Position numbers and translations under genes: made by a program. DNA of 64,000 nt from Candidatus Phytoplasma pruni (GTDB lineage Bacteria; Bacillota_I; Bacilli_A; Acholeplasmatales; Acholeplasmataceae): contig NZ_LHCF01000002.1 in NCBI RefSeq assembly GCF_001277135.1, positions 1 through 64,000 on the forward strand, written 5' to 3'. The notes beneath the pieces were generated by a model. The model saw only the letters and a list, made by a program, of their open reading frames with translations, did not search any database and had not been told where the DNA came from. Positions 1-8,091 of the stretch are shown in pieces. The number at the start of each line of letters is the position of its first letter. Position 1 is the stretch's first letter.

Positions 1-58
1 TTTTTTTAACAACTTTTTTAAGAAAGAAGGTTTATTTCTTATTTTAAAATAAAAAGGA

Positions 59-82
59 ACTATAAACTTGGACTATAAACTT
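59..82. repeat. short direct repeat, 11 bp twice
   Basis: The 11-mer ACTATAAACTT occurs at 59-69 and again at 72-82, separated by two bases. It lies just downstream (on the minus strand) of the membrane-protein gene that ends at 117. I see no terminator hairpin or gene in bases 1-116. The repeat may be chance in A+T-rich DNA. Confidence 0.4.
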
Positions 83-116
83 CAAGGATTAAAAACCTAA
101 AAGGAAAAAGTTCTTC

Positions 117-746
117 TTAACGAAAAAAATGATTTTTTTTAATTAAAAAAAACACGTTTAATAGTTGTTTTTTAATAATACGGTATAAATAAGTAATTAA
201 AAAAGAGACTAAAAAAACGCTGATAAATTTAATGTATAAAAAAGGCGTTAAAAATCTTCCCATAAAATTATCTTGTAATAAAATCGTAAAACTGCCTTCT
301 TTTTTGTTGAAAATAGCGTCTATAAAAAAGAAATTTAAAAGGATAAAAAGAAAAAAATGCATCACCGCAATAAAGGTAATAATTAAATAATGTTTTAAAA
401 AGGACATATCCTTATTTTTTAATATTAATAAAGGTAAAAAACCCCAACAAAAAGCGAAAGAAACACTTAAAAGGGGATTATAAGGATAAAGTGATTTCCT
501 AAGGCAAAAACTCACAAATTCTGATAAAAAAGCCGCTACAGAAGCAACAAAATAATTTTTGTTATACAAAGATATAAACAAAAAAGGGATTACTTTTAAA
601 AAATCTAACCAAAGGAATTTTTGTAACGGTCGGACAAAACCTAAAATTTTAGGCGTCATCACGTTTAAAACAATGGATAAAGCCGATAAAGAAGAAGCAA
701 ACACCAATTGCTTTAAATTAATATATCTCAAGTTATTTTTTTTCAT
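117..746 (-). CDS. ECF transporter S component-like membrane protein (substrate unknown)
   Basis: This 209-residue protein is almost entirely hydrophobic, with about five to six predicted membrane helices and basic ends. Its size, the N-terminal helix of the type LVFASSLSALSIVLNV, and the polar residues between helices recall small S components (FolT/RibU type) of energy-coupling-factor vitamin transporters. These bind a vitamin and pair with a shared EcfT and two ATPases, which are not in this window. The start ATG lies 13 bases after the obgE stop, so it is probably the last gene of the rplU-prp-rpmA-obgE transcript. The family call is inferred from topology and general resemblance; no substrate-specific motif is visible. 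Confidence 0.5.
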   Translation of the reverse strand: MKKNNLRYINLKQLVFASSLSALSIVLNVMTPKILGFVRPLQKFLWLDFLKVIPFLFISLYNKNYFVASVAAFLSEFVSFCLRKSLYPYNPLLSVSFAFCWGFLPLLILKNKDMSFLKHYLIITFIAVMHFFLFILLNFFFIDAIFNKKEGSFTILLQDNFMGRFLTPFLYIKFISVFLVSFLITYLYRIIKKQLLNVFFLIKKNHFFR

Positions 747-759
747 ACTTATGACTGGA

Positions 760-2019
760 TTAAGTGGCTATTTCAAAAATATAATCACAAATTTTCACTT
801 GATTGTTATCTTTCATACCCTTTCTTTTCAATTCTTCTTCTACGCCTATTTTTTTCAAAATATGAGAAAATTTTTTCACTGATTCGTAGTTATTAAAATC
901 TGTTCTATAAAAAAACTTTTCTACCATTTTACCTTTCACAACAAAATCGCCAAATTCATCTTTATAAACTTCAAACTGTTTTTCTTCATCCAAAGTAAAA
1001 AACTGATGAGTTGTATCTATTTCCGGCATAATCGGTTGATGATTTTTCAAAGAATCTATAATTTTAAATTTCAACGCATCTAAATTAAAACTATTCCAAG
1101 TAGAAATGGAAAGAATGTTTTCCTCAGAAATTTTTTTTTGAAAGTCAGCTAATTTAGCTTCAGAATCGGGCAAATCCATTTTATTAACCACAATGATTTG
1201 TGGTTTTTTTAAAATAGCTGGATTATACATTTTTAATTCTTGCAGTAAGTTTTGATAATTTTGATAAATATCATCACTTTCAGGACTTAATAAATGAACC
1301 AAAACTTTACATCTTTCGATATGTTTTAAAAAACTAATACCCATTCCACGACCTAAATGTGAATTTTCAATTAAACCAGGAATATCAGCTACTGTAAAAC
1401 TAAAATCTTGATAATAAACCATCCCTAAAAAGGGTTGTAAAGTAGTAAAAGGATAAGAATCTACTTTAGGTTTAGCATTAGAAATAACCGAAATTAAAGA
1501 AGATTTACCAACATTAGGATAACCGATTAAACCAACATCAGCTAAAACTTTTAACTCTGTTTTAATGGTTAAACTTTCTCCTAAATCACCTTTTTCCGCG
1601 AAATTAGGTACTTTATTTTTGGAGTTGGCTAAAGCGAAATTACCACGACCGCCACGACCGCCTTTAGCGATAACTAACTGTTGACCATGTTCTAAAATTT
1701 CCCCAATAAAACTATTATCTTTATTATTGTAAACTAAAGTCCCTAAAGGCACTTTAACAAATAAATCTTCAGCTTTAGCGCCATTTTGAGTTTTATTTTT
1801 ACCGTTAACACCGTGTAAAGCTTTTATTTTCGTTTTGTATCTCAGTTTTAATAAAGTGTTTTCACCGGATTCACCAACAAAAATAACGGATCCGCCTTGT
1901 CCGCCGTTTCCTCCAGAAGGACCTCCATAAGGAACGAATTTTTCCCTTCTAAAAGAAACAATTCCGTTACCGCCGTTACCAGCTTGAACGAAATTTATTG
2001 CTTCATCTATAAAATTCAT
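760..2019 (-). CDS. obgE: Obg/CgtA GTPase, 50S assembly factor
   Basis: This 419-residue protein has all three Obg domains. The glycine-rich Obg fold covers about residues 1-156 (repeated GGNGG-type turns). The G domain has G1 GYPNVGKSS at 167-175, the switch TT near 192, G3 DIPGL at 212-216 and G4 NKMD near 284. An OCT-type C-terminal domain starts at about residue 350. Obg binds the 50S subunit late in assembly and links growth to GTP/ppGpp levels. It follows rpmA by 31 bases, the classic rplU-prp-rpmA-obg order of Firmicutes. Length is normal for the family and no key residue is missing. Confidence 0.97.
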   Translation of the reverse strand: MNFIDEAINFVQAGNGGNGIVSFRREKFVPYGGPSGGNGGQGGSVIFVGESGENTLLKLRYKTKIKALHGVNGKNKTQNGAKAEDLFVKVPLGTLVYNNKDNSFIGEILEHGQQLVIAKGGRGGRGNFALANSKNKVPNFAEKGDLGESLTIKTELKVLADVGLIGYPNVGKSSLISVISNAKPKVDSYPFTTLQPFLGMVYYQDFSFTVADIPGLIENSHLGRGMGISFLKHIERCKVLVHLLSPESDDIYQNYQNLLQELKMYNPAILKKPQIIVVNKMDLPDSEAKLADFQKKISEENILSISTWNSFNLDALKFKIIDSLKNHQPIMPEIDTTHQFFTLDEEKQFEVYKDEFGDFVVKGKMVEKFFYRTDFNNYESVKKFSHILKKIGVEEELKRKGMKDNNQVKICDYIFEIAT

Positions 2020-2050
2020 TTATAATTGTTCCTTCTCAATTGAAAAAACA

Positions 2051-2344
2051 TTAATTTAATTTGTTTTCCAAAAAGTAAACAGAAACTTGTTTTTTCTTAT
2101 TTCTTTTAGTTTCGTACTTAACAATTCCGTTGACATGAGAAAATAAAGTATCATCTTTACCAATGCCTACATTGTTACCAGGAAAAATTTTTGTTCCTCT
2201 TTGACGGTAAATAATAGAACCCGCATTAGCACGTTGACCGTCTGATAATTTAGCTCCTAATCTTTTAGAATGAGAATCACGACCATTACGAGTCGAACTA
2301 ACACCTTTTTTAGAAGCAAATAATTGAATATTTAATTTTAACAT
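2051..2344 (-). CDS. rpmA: 50S ribosomal protein L27, with cleavable N-terminal leader
   Basis: The 97-residue L27 starts with a nine-residue leader, MLKLNIQLF, followed by [15 protein letters not shown]. This is the Firmicutes type, in which the protease Prp cuts after Phe so that the mature N-terminus can reach the peptidyl-transferase centre. The core motif [10 protein letters not shown] and the [11 protein letters not shown] segment are intact. The prp gene lies just upstream in the same transcript (17-base gap), so substrate and protease are co-encoded. The leader is visible in the sequence; cleavage is known from Staphylococcus aureus and inferred here. Confidence 0.97.
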   Translation of the reverse strand: MLKLNIQLFASKKGVSSTRNGRDSHSKRLGAKLSDGQRANAGSIIYRQRGTKIFPGNNVGIGKDDTLFSHVNGIVKYETKRNKKKQVSVYFLENKLN

Positions 2345-2360
2345 GATTAAAACACCTTTT

Positions 2361-2672
2361 TTAAATTATTTTTTCTTGTAAATATTTACTATAAGTTTTA
2401 TTTAAATCTTTTAAGGAATATTCTAAATTAGTTAAGAGATTATTGACAATCTCGTCTTTTTCTAATAAATTTAAAAAAAAATATCCTTGTTTCAATTGAA
2501 AAGTGACTTTTTTTTGTAAACCGAAAAGTTCAATAGCATTCATAGTGAGAATAATAGCTGTGGAAACAGAAGCACAAACTATATCTTTATTTTTAACAGC
2601 GTATAAAGCGTGACCTTTAATTTCTATTTGTTGAATGATGTTGTTTTCTTTTTGAAAAAAATATTCAATCAT
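2361..2672 (-). CDS. prp: ribosomal-processing cysteine protease Prp
   Basis: This 103-residue protein has the two catalytic signatures of the Prp (YsxB) family: GHA at about residues 20-22 (His) and the segment DIVCASVS at about 30-37 (Cys). It sits between rplU and rpmA, the conserved place for this gene. The known job is removal of the N-terminal leader of L27, and the rpmA product downstream has the matching leader. The start ATG is 4 bases after the rplU stop, so translation is probably coupled. Length is typical of the family. Confidence 0.9.
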   Translation of the reverse strand: MIEYFFQKENNIIQQIEIKGHALYAVKNKDIVCASVSTAIILTMNAIELFGLQKKVTFQLKQGYFFLNLLEKDEIVNNLLTNLEYSLKDLNKTYSKYLQEKII

Positions 2673-2676
2673 TGAC

Positions 2677-2985
2677 TTAAATGATTATCTTAGTGATTAA
2701 AAATTTAGTATAAAGTTGTCTATGACCTTGTTTTAAACGATATTTTTTTCTTCTTTTGTATTTCGCTACAATTATTTTTTTAGCTTTACCTTGTTTAAGT
2801 ACTTTAGCTTCAATTTTAGCTCCTTCAACGAATGGAGTGCCTAAAATTTTCTTATCGTTTTCGATAGCTAAAACTTCTTCAAAAACGTAATTTTCTTCTT
2901 CATTAACAGGTAATTTTTCTACATAAATTTCTTGACCTGGAGACACTCTAAATTGCTTGCCTCCTGTTTTTATAATCGCAAACAT
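2677..2985 (-). CDS. rplU: 50S ribosomal protein L21
   Basis: L21, 102 residues, has the typical start [14 protein letters not shown] and the conserved basic tail [16 protein letters not shown]. It is the first gene of the rplU-prp-rpmA-obgE transcript. A perfect Shine-Dalgarno AAGGAGG (minus strand, 2994-3000) lies 8 bases before the ATG. A sigma70-type promoter is seen upstream at 3162-3190, with a possible second one nearer the gene. Confidence 0.97.
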   Translation of the reverse strand: MFAIIKTGGKQFRVSPGQEIYVEKLPVNEEENYVFEEVLAIENDKKILGTPFVEGAKIEAKVLKQGKAKKIIVAKYKRRKKYRLKQGHRQLYTKFLITKIII

Positions 2986-3032
2986 TTCGCAATCCTCCTT
3001 TTTTTATTTTTTTATAATTTAATTTATCCCAA

Positions 3033-3057
3033 TTTATAGCATAACACTTTTTGACAA
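3033..3057 (-). promoter_or_regulatory. possible second (proximal) rplU promoter, extended -10
   Basis: Read on the minus strand, TATAAA (3033-3038) is preceded by TGC, an extended -10. TTGTCA (3052-3057) lies only 13 bases upstream, too close for a normal -35. If active, this promoter would work mainly through the extended -10. The match is modest. Confidence 0.3.
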
Positions 3058-3161
3058 CGTTATTATCATAAAATCCATCATTTCTCAGAAAAGTAAAAAA
3101 ACAAATTCTTTAAAATATTATAATTTTTAGAAAATTATAATAAAATAAAAACTCTCATATT

Positions 3162-3190
3162 ATTTTATCTTATTTATTGTCAAAAGTCAA
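3162..3190 (-). promoter_or_regulatory. sigma70-type promoter for rplU-prp-rpmA-obgE
   Basis: On the minus strand a -35 box TTGACT (3185-3190) and a -10 box TAAAAT (3162-3167) are separated by 17 bases. They lie in the 261-base gap between rplU and trhO, in the right orientation for rplU. The leader to the rplU start would be about 170 bases. Confidence 0.6.
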
Positions 3191-3246
3191 AATATTTTAA
3201 CAAAAAAGAACAATTTTGATGACTTAATCATTTTTTAACCTAATTA

Positions 3247-4191
3247 TTATAAAATTGATTTATATTCTTTTTGATTGATATCAACATTATGTTTGATAAC
3301 ATAACGGTTTTTAGGATGTTTTCGACATTCTTTCGAACAACTGCCTAAATATTTATGTTCGTTCTCTTCGCTGCATAAAATTTGTACGTTACAACTTGGA
3401 TTAGCACAGTTAATATATCTTTCACATGGTTTTTGATCAAAATAATCTTTACCCACGATAACATTTTCATGTTGATTTACTTTAGTCGCTATTCTTTCGT
3501 CAAAAACATACACTTGACCGTCAAATAATTTACCTTGAACCTCTTCGTCTTGACCGTATTTAATAATACCGCCTTTCAATTGGTAAACTTCTTCTACCCC
3601 TTTTTGCCTTAAAAAAGCGGACATTTTTTCACAACGCACTCCACCAGTACAATAAGTCAAAACTTTTTTATCTTTTAATAAAGAGATATTTTGTTCAGCC
3701 CATTCAGGTAAATCACGGAAATTACGAACATTAGGGTTAATAGCGTTTTTAAAATGTCCTATATTATATTCATAATCATTACGAACATCCAACACTACTA
3801 CATCTTTTTCTTGTAATAATTGATAAAATTCTTTAGGTTTTAAATAATTATTCGCTTTTTCTTCTAAAGAAATATCGTCTTTTAATTTTAAAGCCACAAT
3901 TTCTTCTTTATGTTTTACCGAAAGACGAGGGAAAACATGTTTATCAGAAGACTCTATTTTAAATTCTGTTTCTGAGAAACGCGGATCTTGCGCTAAATAA
4001 TCCATATAAGCGTTAATGTCTTTTTCTAAACCTGATAAAGTACCATTAATACCTTCATGAGAAACAATAATTCTCCCTAAAAGTCCTAAGTTTTGGCAAA
4101 ATTTTAAATGACTTTTTTGAAAAGTTTCAGGGTTTTCAATATGTGAATAATTATAAAATAAAATAACTAAATAAGGTTTTTTTTCGGCCAT
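3247..4191 (-). CDS. trhO: tRNA uridine(34) hydroxylase TrhO (YceA-type rhodanese protein)
   Basis: This 314-residue protein has an N-terminal acylphosphatase-like region with SHEGINGTLSG, then a rhodanese domain whose active-site loop is CTGGVRCEK near residue 181. A cysteine-rich tail follows (CERYINCANPSC, then CSKEC) that could bind zinc. This is the TrhO/YceA/YbfQ architecture. TrhO makes 5-hydroxyuridine at tRNA position 34 using oxygen and prephenate-pathway input in Escherichia coli. How it works in a host-dependent organism without that pathway is unclear. The gene stands alone, with its own upstream gap. Confidence 0.88.
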   Translation of the reverse strand: MAEKKPYLVILFYNYSHIENPETFQKSHLKFCQNLGLLGRIIVSHEGINGTLSGLEKDINAYMDYLAQDPRFSETEFKIESSDKHVFPRLSVKHKEEIVALKLKDDISLEEKANNYLKPKEFYQLLQEKDVVVLDVRNDYEYNIGHFKNAINPNVRNFRDLPEWAEQNISLLKDKKVLTYCTGGVRCEKMSAFLRQKGVEEVYQLKGGIIKYGQDEEVQGKLFDGQVYVFDERIATKVNQHENVIVGKDYFDQKPCERYINCANPSCNVQILCSEENEHKYLGSCSKECRKHPKNRYVIKHNVDINQKEYKSIL

Positions 4192-4402
4192 AAATTATAA
4201 TTCCTACCTTGTGAATAACTTTTTAAAAATATTTTAAGTGAAAAATAAAAATTTTTAAATGTCATAACTAAATATATTATAAATCGTTTTAACTCAATTT
4301 TACTAAAAAAATATATTAATTTTCTTTCTTGTCTATCTCTTATTCAAAAGAAGAACTCTTAAAAGATTTCAAGTACTTTCTTAAAAGAGCTCTAAAACAA
4401 AA

Positions 4403-4425
4403 ATGAGCCATTGAATATGACTCAT
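4403..4425 (-). terminator. rho-independent terminator
   Basis: An inverted repeat pairs ATGAG and CAT with ATG and CTCAT (one mismatch, 5-base loop). On the minus strand it is followed by TTTTTGTTTT. It lies 26 bases after the stop of the ThiT-like gene and should end that transcript. Confidence 0.7.
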
Positions 4426-4450
4426 TTCTTTCTCTATGCTCTTCTTTTAC

Positions 4451-5134
4451 TTAGAAGTTAATTTTTTCTAAAGAATATTTTTCTAAAACATATTCTAATT
4501 TAGGAGCTAAAAAAATAATTAATATACTGCCGATAACATAATAAATTATAAATAAAAAAGAGCTAAAAAATAAACAAAATTCCCAAGCTTGTCCCTTTTC
4601 TTTTAAACTGTATAAAAAACGCCAGAAAAACAAATCTTTTTGCGAAGGATTGATTCTTTGAAAATAAACAAAATAAGTAGAAAGAGAAGTGCTTAAAATT
4701 CTTAAAAAGACTACTGTAAACAAACTGATTAAAATAGTTTTTTTATTTTTTAACTGATTAAAATCGTTTTTATAAAAAAGACCTGATAAACTAACGGATA
4801 AATCATAAATAAGGTAATCAAAAAGTAAAGTTAAGGAAAAATAAAACCATCCCAATTGATAAACTTCTTTAGTGCTGATGATATAAGCATAACTTTTTAA
4901 TAAATGGAATAAAATGTAAAAACAATTGACCGTTAAACCGTTTTTAAAACCTAAAACGAAACCTGATAAAAATAAAACAAGAAAAGATAATTTAAAAATT
5001 TGTCCTCCAAAAGGTAAAGTTAAAAAAGGTAAAAACCATTTTTGAAAATAATCCAACATTATGGACATTGAAATAAAAATAGAAATAATAATTATTTTAC
5101 GTAAAATAAATTTTCCTGTCTGTTTTTTAACCAT
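4451..5134 (-). CDS. ECF transporter S component, ThiT-like
   Basis: This integral membrane protein has about 227 residues and six predicted helices. The segment FLTLPFGGQIFKLSFLVLFL resembles the loop-helix of thiamine S components (PFGG/PQGG followed by a helix). The start at 5134 is preferred over an upstream in-frame TTG because AGAGG lies 5 bases before this ATG. ThiT binds thiamin and works with the EcfA/EcfT energising module, which is not in this window. The gene is monocistronic, with its own terminator at 4403-4425. Thiamin specificity is inferred; it could be another vitamin S component. Confidence 0.55.
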   Translation of the reverse strand: MVKKQTGKFILRKIIIISIFISMSIMLDYFQKWFLPFLTLPFGGQIFKLSFLVLFLSGFVLGFKNGLTVNCFYILFHLLKSYAYIISTKEVYQLGWFYFSLTLLFDYLIYDLSVSLSGLFYKNDFNQLKNKKTILISLFTVVFLRILSTSLSTYFVYFQRINPSQKDLFFWRFLYSLKEKGQAWEFCLFFSSFLFIIYYVIGSILIIFLAPKLEYVLEKYSLEKINF

Positions 5135-5256
5135 TGTTACCTCTTTGAATTTGAACAATATTAAATGAAATTATTTTTTTCAATATCAATTTAATTTTAT
5201 CATAACAAATATGGAAAAATGATTAAATATATAAAAACGCTAATTATTTTTGATAA

Positions 5257-5597
5257 ATGGTTTATAAAGGAGGAAAAAGACTTATAAAAAACAATTATCT
5301 GAATTGCCAAATGAAAAAAAATCCATATTATGTGGCTAGCGGCGGCATAGAACCTTTGGGGCATTATCATTCACATAATTCTATCAAAGACGCCATAACT
5401 ATAGTTTGTGCTGGCAGTATCGGTAATGTTTTTTTTATAAAGAAAACTTTTGGTTTAGTGACAGTTCTGTAAAATTAAATATTAAAGAAGAAAAAATTAA
5501 TATTGAAGATATTATGGAAAATATTGAAGAAAATAAAAAAAATCTTGCACAATTAGAAAAAACAAATCAACGCTTATTTAGAAGAATTAGACATTAA
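5257..5597 (+). pseudogene. type I restriction specificity subunit (HsdS) fragment, frameshifted
   Basis: The first open segment (to about 5430) encodes NPYYVASGGIEPLGHYHS and an ITIVCAGSIGNVFF stretch, typical of an HsdS target-recognition domain. The match then moves to another frame after a run of eight T near 5430: YKENFWFSDSSVKL, followed by a coiled coil (NIEENKKNLAQLEKTNQRL) to a stop at 5597. HsdS proteins are about 400 residues, so only about 110 remain. No hsdM or hsdR is next to it. It is a dead remnant of a restriction-modification system, followed by a perfect terminator. Confidence 0.65.
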
Positions 5598-5670
5598 AAG
5601 GTAATTTTATAAGTATCTTTTAGCTTTTACCAGGCTAAAAACTATTAAAAAAGACCTTTATTAAATATAA

Positions 5671-5692
5671 AAAAGACCTTGGAAGGTCTTTT
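5671..5692 (+). terminator. rho-independent terminator
   Basis: A perfect stem AAAAGACC/GGTCTTTT with loop TTGGAA is followed by a T run up to 5696. It lies about 75 bases after the hsdS remnant and suggests that this remnant once had, or still has, a transcript. Confidence 0.75.
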
Positions 5693-5757
5693 TTTTATAT
5701 AACCAAATAAGAAATATTTTTATTGCACTTTAAAATAATTAATGCTGCTGATATATT

Positions 5758-5783
5758 AATTAATCAATCCTAAATGATTAATT
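5758..5783 (-). repeat. A/T inverted repeat downstream of the 5841 gene
   Basis: AATTAATCA and TGATTAATT form a perfect 9-bp stem with an 8-base loop. It follows the minus-strand gene ending at 5841 by about 60 bases. The stem is A/T-rich and has no clear U tract, so it is at best a weak terminator. Confidence 0.35.
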
Positions 5784-5840
5784 TACTCAAAAAAAGTAAA
5801 GAAATAATGTACTAAAACTAAATTATAAGAATAAACTTTA

Positions 5841-6518
5841 CTAGGCAAAAGTCTTCTTGATGGATAAATTTTTTTGGTTATTTTGCGAAAAAGAAAGTTT
5901 TAAACCAGATATGAATTCAATTAGTTTGAAAAAAACTAAGAAAGATAAAGCGTATAAAACCACTGCTTTAAGGTTGTTAGTGTTATTGATGTCTTTAAAA
6001 ATAACGAAAGTAGCTGTTAAGTAAATAACGACTAAATTAACAGTTAAAGTAATTGCTAAGCGAATGCGACTAAAAATAGTCTTTATTTCGTACTTATTAA
6101 TCTTTTTAACTTGTTTTAAAGTGTCGTAAAAAGTTTCAAATTGGATGCCAGAGAAAACAACTCCCATATAAAAAGTGAAAACAAAAACAGCGTATAAAGA
6201 AATATGCGAAAAAGAAGAGCCGATCATGAACACTAAAAAACCAATTAAAATAATTAATTCTTCGCCTTGATAACCCAGTAATTCAAATTCAGAAATAAAT
6301 TTTTTAACGTTGAATTTAATTGCGGCAAAATGGAACAACAATATAATCGTCAACATACCAACAAACATTATAGCGCATAACAAAAGAATAATTTTTAAAA
6401 ATAGTCTATCATCTTTTTTTTCATTAGCTAAATATTCTGGAGTAGTAGTTATTTCTTGTTGCTCGATTTTAGAATAAGCGAACTTTTTCTTTGCAAATCT
6501 GTTCAACAATATATACAT
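5841..6518 (-). CDS. lineage-specific membrane protein, paralogue of the 6953-7849 product
   Basis: This 225-residue protein has a short cytoplasmic N-terminus containing FAYSKIEQQ and about five membrane helices. Its closest relative in the window is the next gene upstream: both have AY-S-(K/R)-IE near the start and a shared core of the form Y-(Q/K)-GE followed by two helices and FY-T. The copy is about 70 residues shorter at the C-terminus. I do not recognise a characterised family. The tandem arrangement points to duplication. It has its own promoter at 6597-6625. Confidence 0.7.
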   Translation of the reverse strand: MYILLNRFAKKKFAYSKIEQQEITTTPEYLANEKKDDRLFLKIILLLCAIMFVGMLTIILLFHFAAIKFNVKKFISEFELLGYQGEELIILIGFLVFMIGSSFSHISLYAVFVFTFYMGVVFSGIQFETFYDTLKQVKKINKYEIKTIFSRIRLAITLTVNLVVIYLTATFVIFKDINNTNNLKAVVLYALSFLVFFKLIEFISGLKLSFSQNNQKNLSIKKTFA

Positions 6519-6596
6519 ATATTATTTTCCTTATTAATTTCCTTTTTTTCTTTAATTTTTCTTATAAAAGTATTTTTAATATTAAGGATTGCTAAC

Positions 6597-6625
6597 ATTT
6601 TATCATATTTAATTTAAAATATCAA
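6597..6625 (-). promoter_or_regulatory. sigma70-type promoter for the 5841-6518 gene
   Basis: On the minus strand TTGATA (6620-6625) and TAAAAT (6597-6602) are separated by 17 bases, with TG one base before the -10 (extended -10). The rest of 6519-6952 holds only the terminator at 6866-6888; the open frame at 6740-6937 does not look like a real gene. Confidence 0.55.
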
Positions 6626-6865
6626 GTAAAAAGTTAACTTTTTTAATTTCTTTTTCGATAAAGTTAAAATAAGTCTCTTTTTTCGGTTCTTTTGTTGAAT
6701 AATAGAACTTCTTTTTTCCTCTCTTGTTAAAAAGTCTTTCTATATAGATAAAAAAGAAGTTTTTTCACCTATTATTAATTTATTTATAACCCTAAAAAGA
6801 ATAAAACAAAGAAATTTAACCGTAAGGCGGCAGCATTGAATAGACTTTTCTTTGATAAAAGAAAA

Positions 6866-6888
6866 AAGACCTCTATACAATAGGTCTT
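6866..6888 (-). terminator. rho-independent terminator of the 6953-7849 gene
   Basis: AAGACCT and AGGTCTT form a 7-bp stem with a 9-base loop. On the minus strand it is followed by a T-rich stretch. It lies about 65 bases after the stop codon of the 298-residue membrane protein. Confidence 0.7.
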
Positions 6889-6952
6889 GAATGTATGCTT
6901 CACATGAACAGTGCATTAATCTGTCTAATAATTCCAAATTTTTTTCAATCCA

Positions 6953-7849
6953 CTAAGAACTATTTCTAAAAGCGTTGCAGAAAATACTTGCTAGTTGTTC
7001 TATAGCAGGATATTCTACAATAAAAACACTAATAAAAGAAAATATTGTTGCAAAGGACACTAAAAAACCTAAAATAATTAAAGATTGGTTTTTAGCAGCA
7101 ATTGTTCTATGAGATAATTTATGCACCATATCTAAATCTTGAATAATGCCCAAAGTAGCTAGAATTAAGAAAAAAAAACGGAACACAAAGGAAATATTTC
7201 TAGTTTGAGGTATTAAATCAATGCCAAAGACAAATGATAAAAAACCTACAAAAATTAAAACAGAAAAAGAGTTATAAATAAAATGTTTCACTTTAGGTCT
7301 CATATAGAAATCTTTCGCTAAAGTGACAGTGATCATAATGATAAAAATAGATAAAGTACGTACAAAATCAACCCCTAAAGCTTTTTGACTAAAAAGAGTT
7401 CTCGCAACGAAGGCATCAAAGTTTTTTTCCTGTTGGACGGTGTTATAAAAATCTAGAAATCGAGGACCGAAAAAAAACGCCCCAAAATAAAAAGAGAAAA
7501 TCAAAATAACATATAAAGAAGTAAAAGATAGAGAAAAACCTATTATCAATAAGACAAAAGCGATTAAATAAAGAACATCTTCGCCTTTATAAATAAGGAA
7601 TTTCAAATTATTAATCCAATCTGCTGACAAACTTTGTTTAATTTTAGGGTTAAAATTAGGGTTATGGTGAAATAAGATAGCGACTAAAAGTCCCATAATC
7701 ATCATCCCAGCGAAAATGAAAGTTAGTTTCCATAAAACACTTTTATGCTCTTGCTTTTCTTCTTCTAGCCAAGCACTATCTGTACGCCCTTCTCTTTCTA
7801 TCCGAGAATAAGCCAATAATTTCATGAAAAAAAAGACGTTTAAAAACAT
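6953..7849 (-). CDS. lineage-specific membrane protein, longer paralogue
   Basis: This 298-residue protein has a cytoplasmic N-terminus with LLAYSRIEREGR and seven to eight predicted membrane helices. Residues about 85-160 align with the neighbouring 225-residue protein (YKGEDVLYLIAF, then SLYVILIFSFYFGA and DFYNTVQQ). The last 70-90 residues, with two or three further helices, have no counterpart there. The start has a good ribosome site (AAGGAG, 6 bases before ATG). The function is unknown; nothing indicates a transporter or enzyme family. Confidence 0.7.
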   Translation of the reverse strand: MFLNVFFFMKLLAYSRIEREGRTDSAWLEEEKQEHKSVLWKLTFIFAGMMIMGLLVAILFHHNPNFNPKIKQSLSADWINNLKFLIYKGEDVLYLIAFVLLIIGFSLSFTSLYVILIFSFYFGAFFFGPRFLDFYNTVQQEKNFDAFVARTLFSQKALGVDFVRTLSIFIIMITVTLAKDFYMRPKVKHFIYNSFSVLIFVGFLSFVFGIDLIPQTRNISFVFRFFFLILATLGIIQDLDMVHKLSHRTIAAKNQSLIILGFLVSFATIFSFISVFIVEYPAIEQLASIFCNAFRNSS

Positions 7850-7902
7850 ATTTATCTCCTTATTTGTTTCTGTTTTTTCTAATTTTTTTCAGTTGATAAA
7901 AA

Positions 7903-7930
7903 AGTATAATGTAAAATTTTAATTATACAA
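7903..7930 (-). promoter_or_regulatory. promoter for the 6953-7849 gene
   Basis: On the minus strand TTGTAT (7925-7930) and TATACT (7903-7908) are separated by 16 bases and lie about 50 bases upstream of the start codon. Confidence 0.4.
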
Positions 7931-8049
7931 TTTATTATTATTTTATCATATTTCCTGCTTAATTATCATAAATAAACTTTTTTAGGCAAGAATTAAAAAC
8001 TCATCTTTAAACCTCAAAAAGACGAACTAGCAAAAAAACCCGTATAAAT

Positions 8050-8076
8050 AAAAAAAGACTATCAAAGTCTTTTTTT
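8050..8076 (-). terminator. rho-independent terminator after tuf
   Basis: AAAAAAAGACT and AGTCTTTTTTT form a perfect 11-bp stem with a 5-base loop. It lies 15 bases past the tuf stop and marks the end of the rpsL-rpsG-fusA-tuf transcript. The A/T arms make it work in both directions. Confidence 0.85.
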
Positions 8077-8091
8077 AAGAAGGGGACGGAA

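Noticed and set aside
6740-6937. Open frame of 65 residues on the minus strand
   Set aside because: It spans the terminator hairpin at 6866-6888, has no ribosome site and reads as random hydrophobic/Cys-rich sequence.
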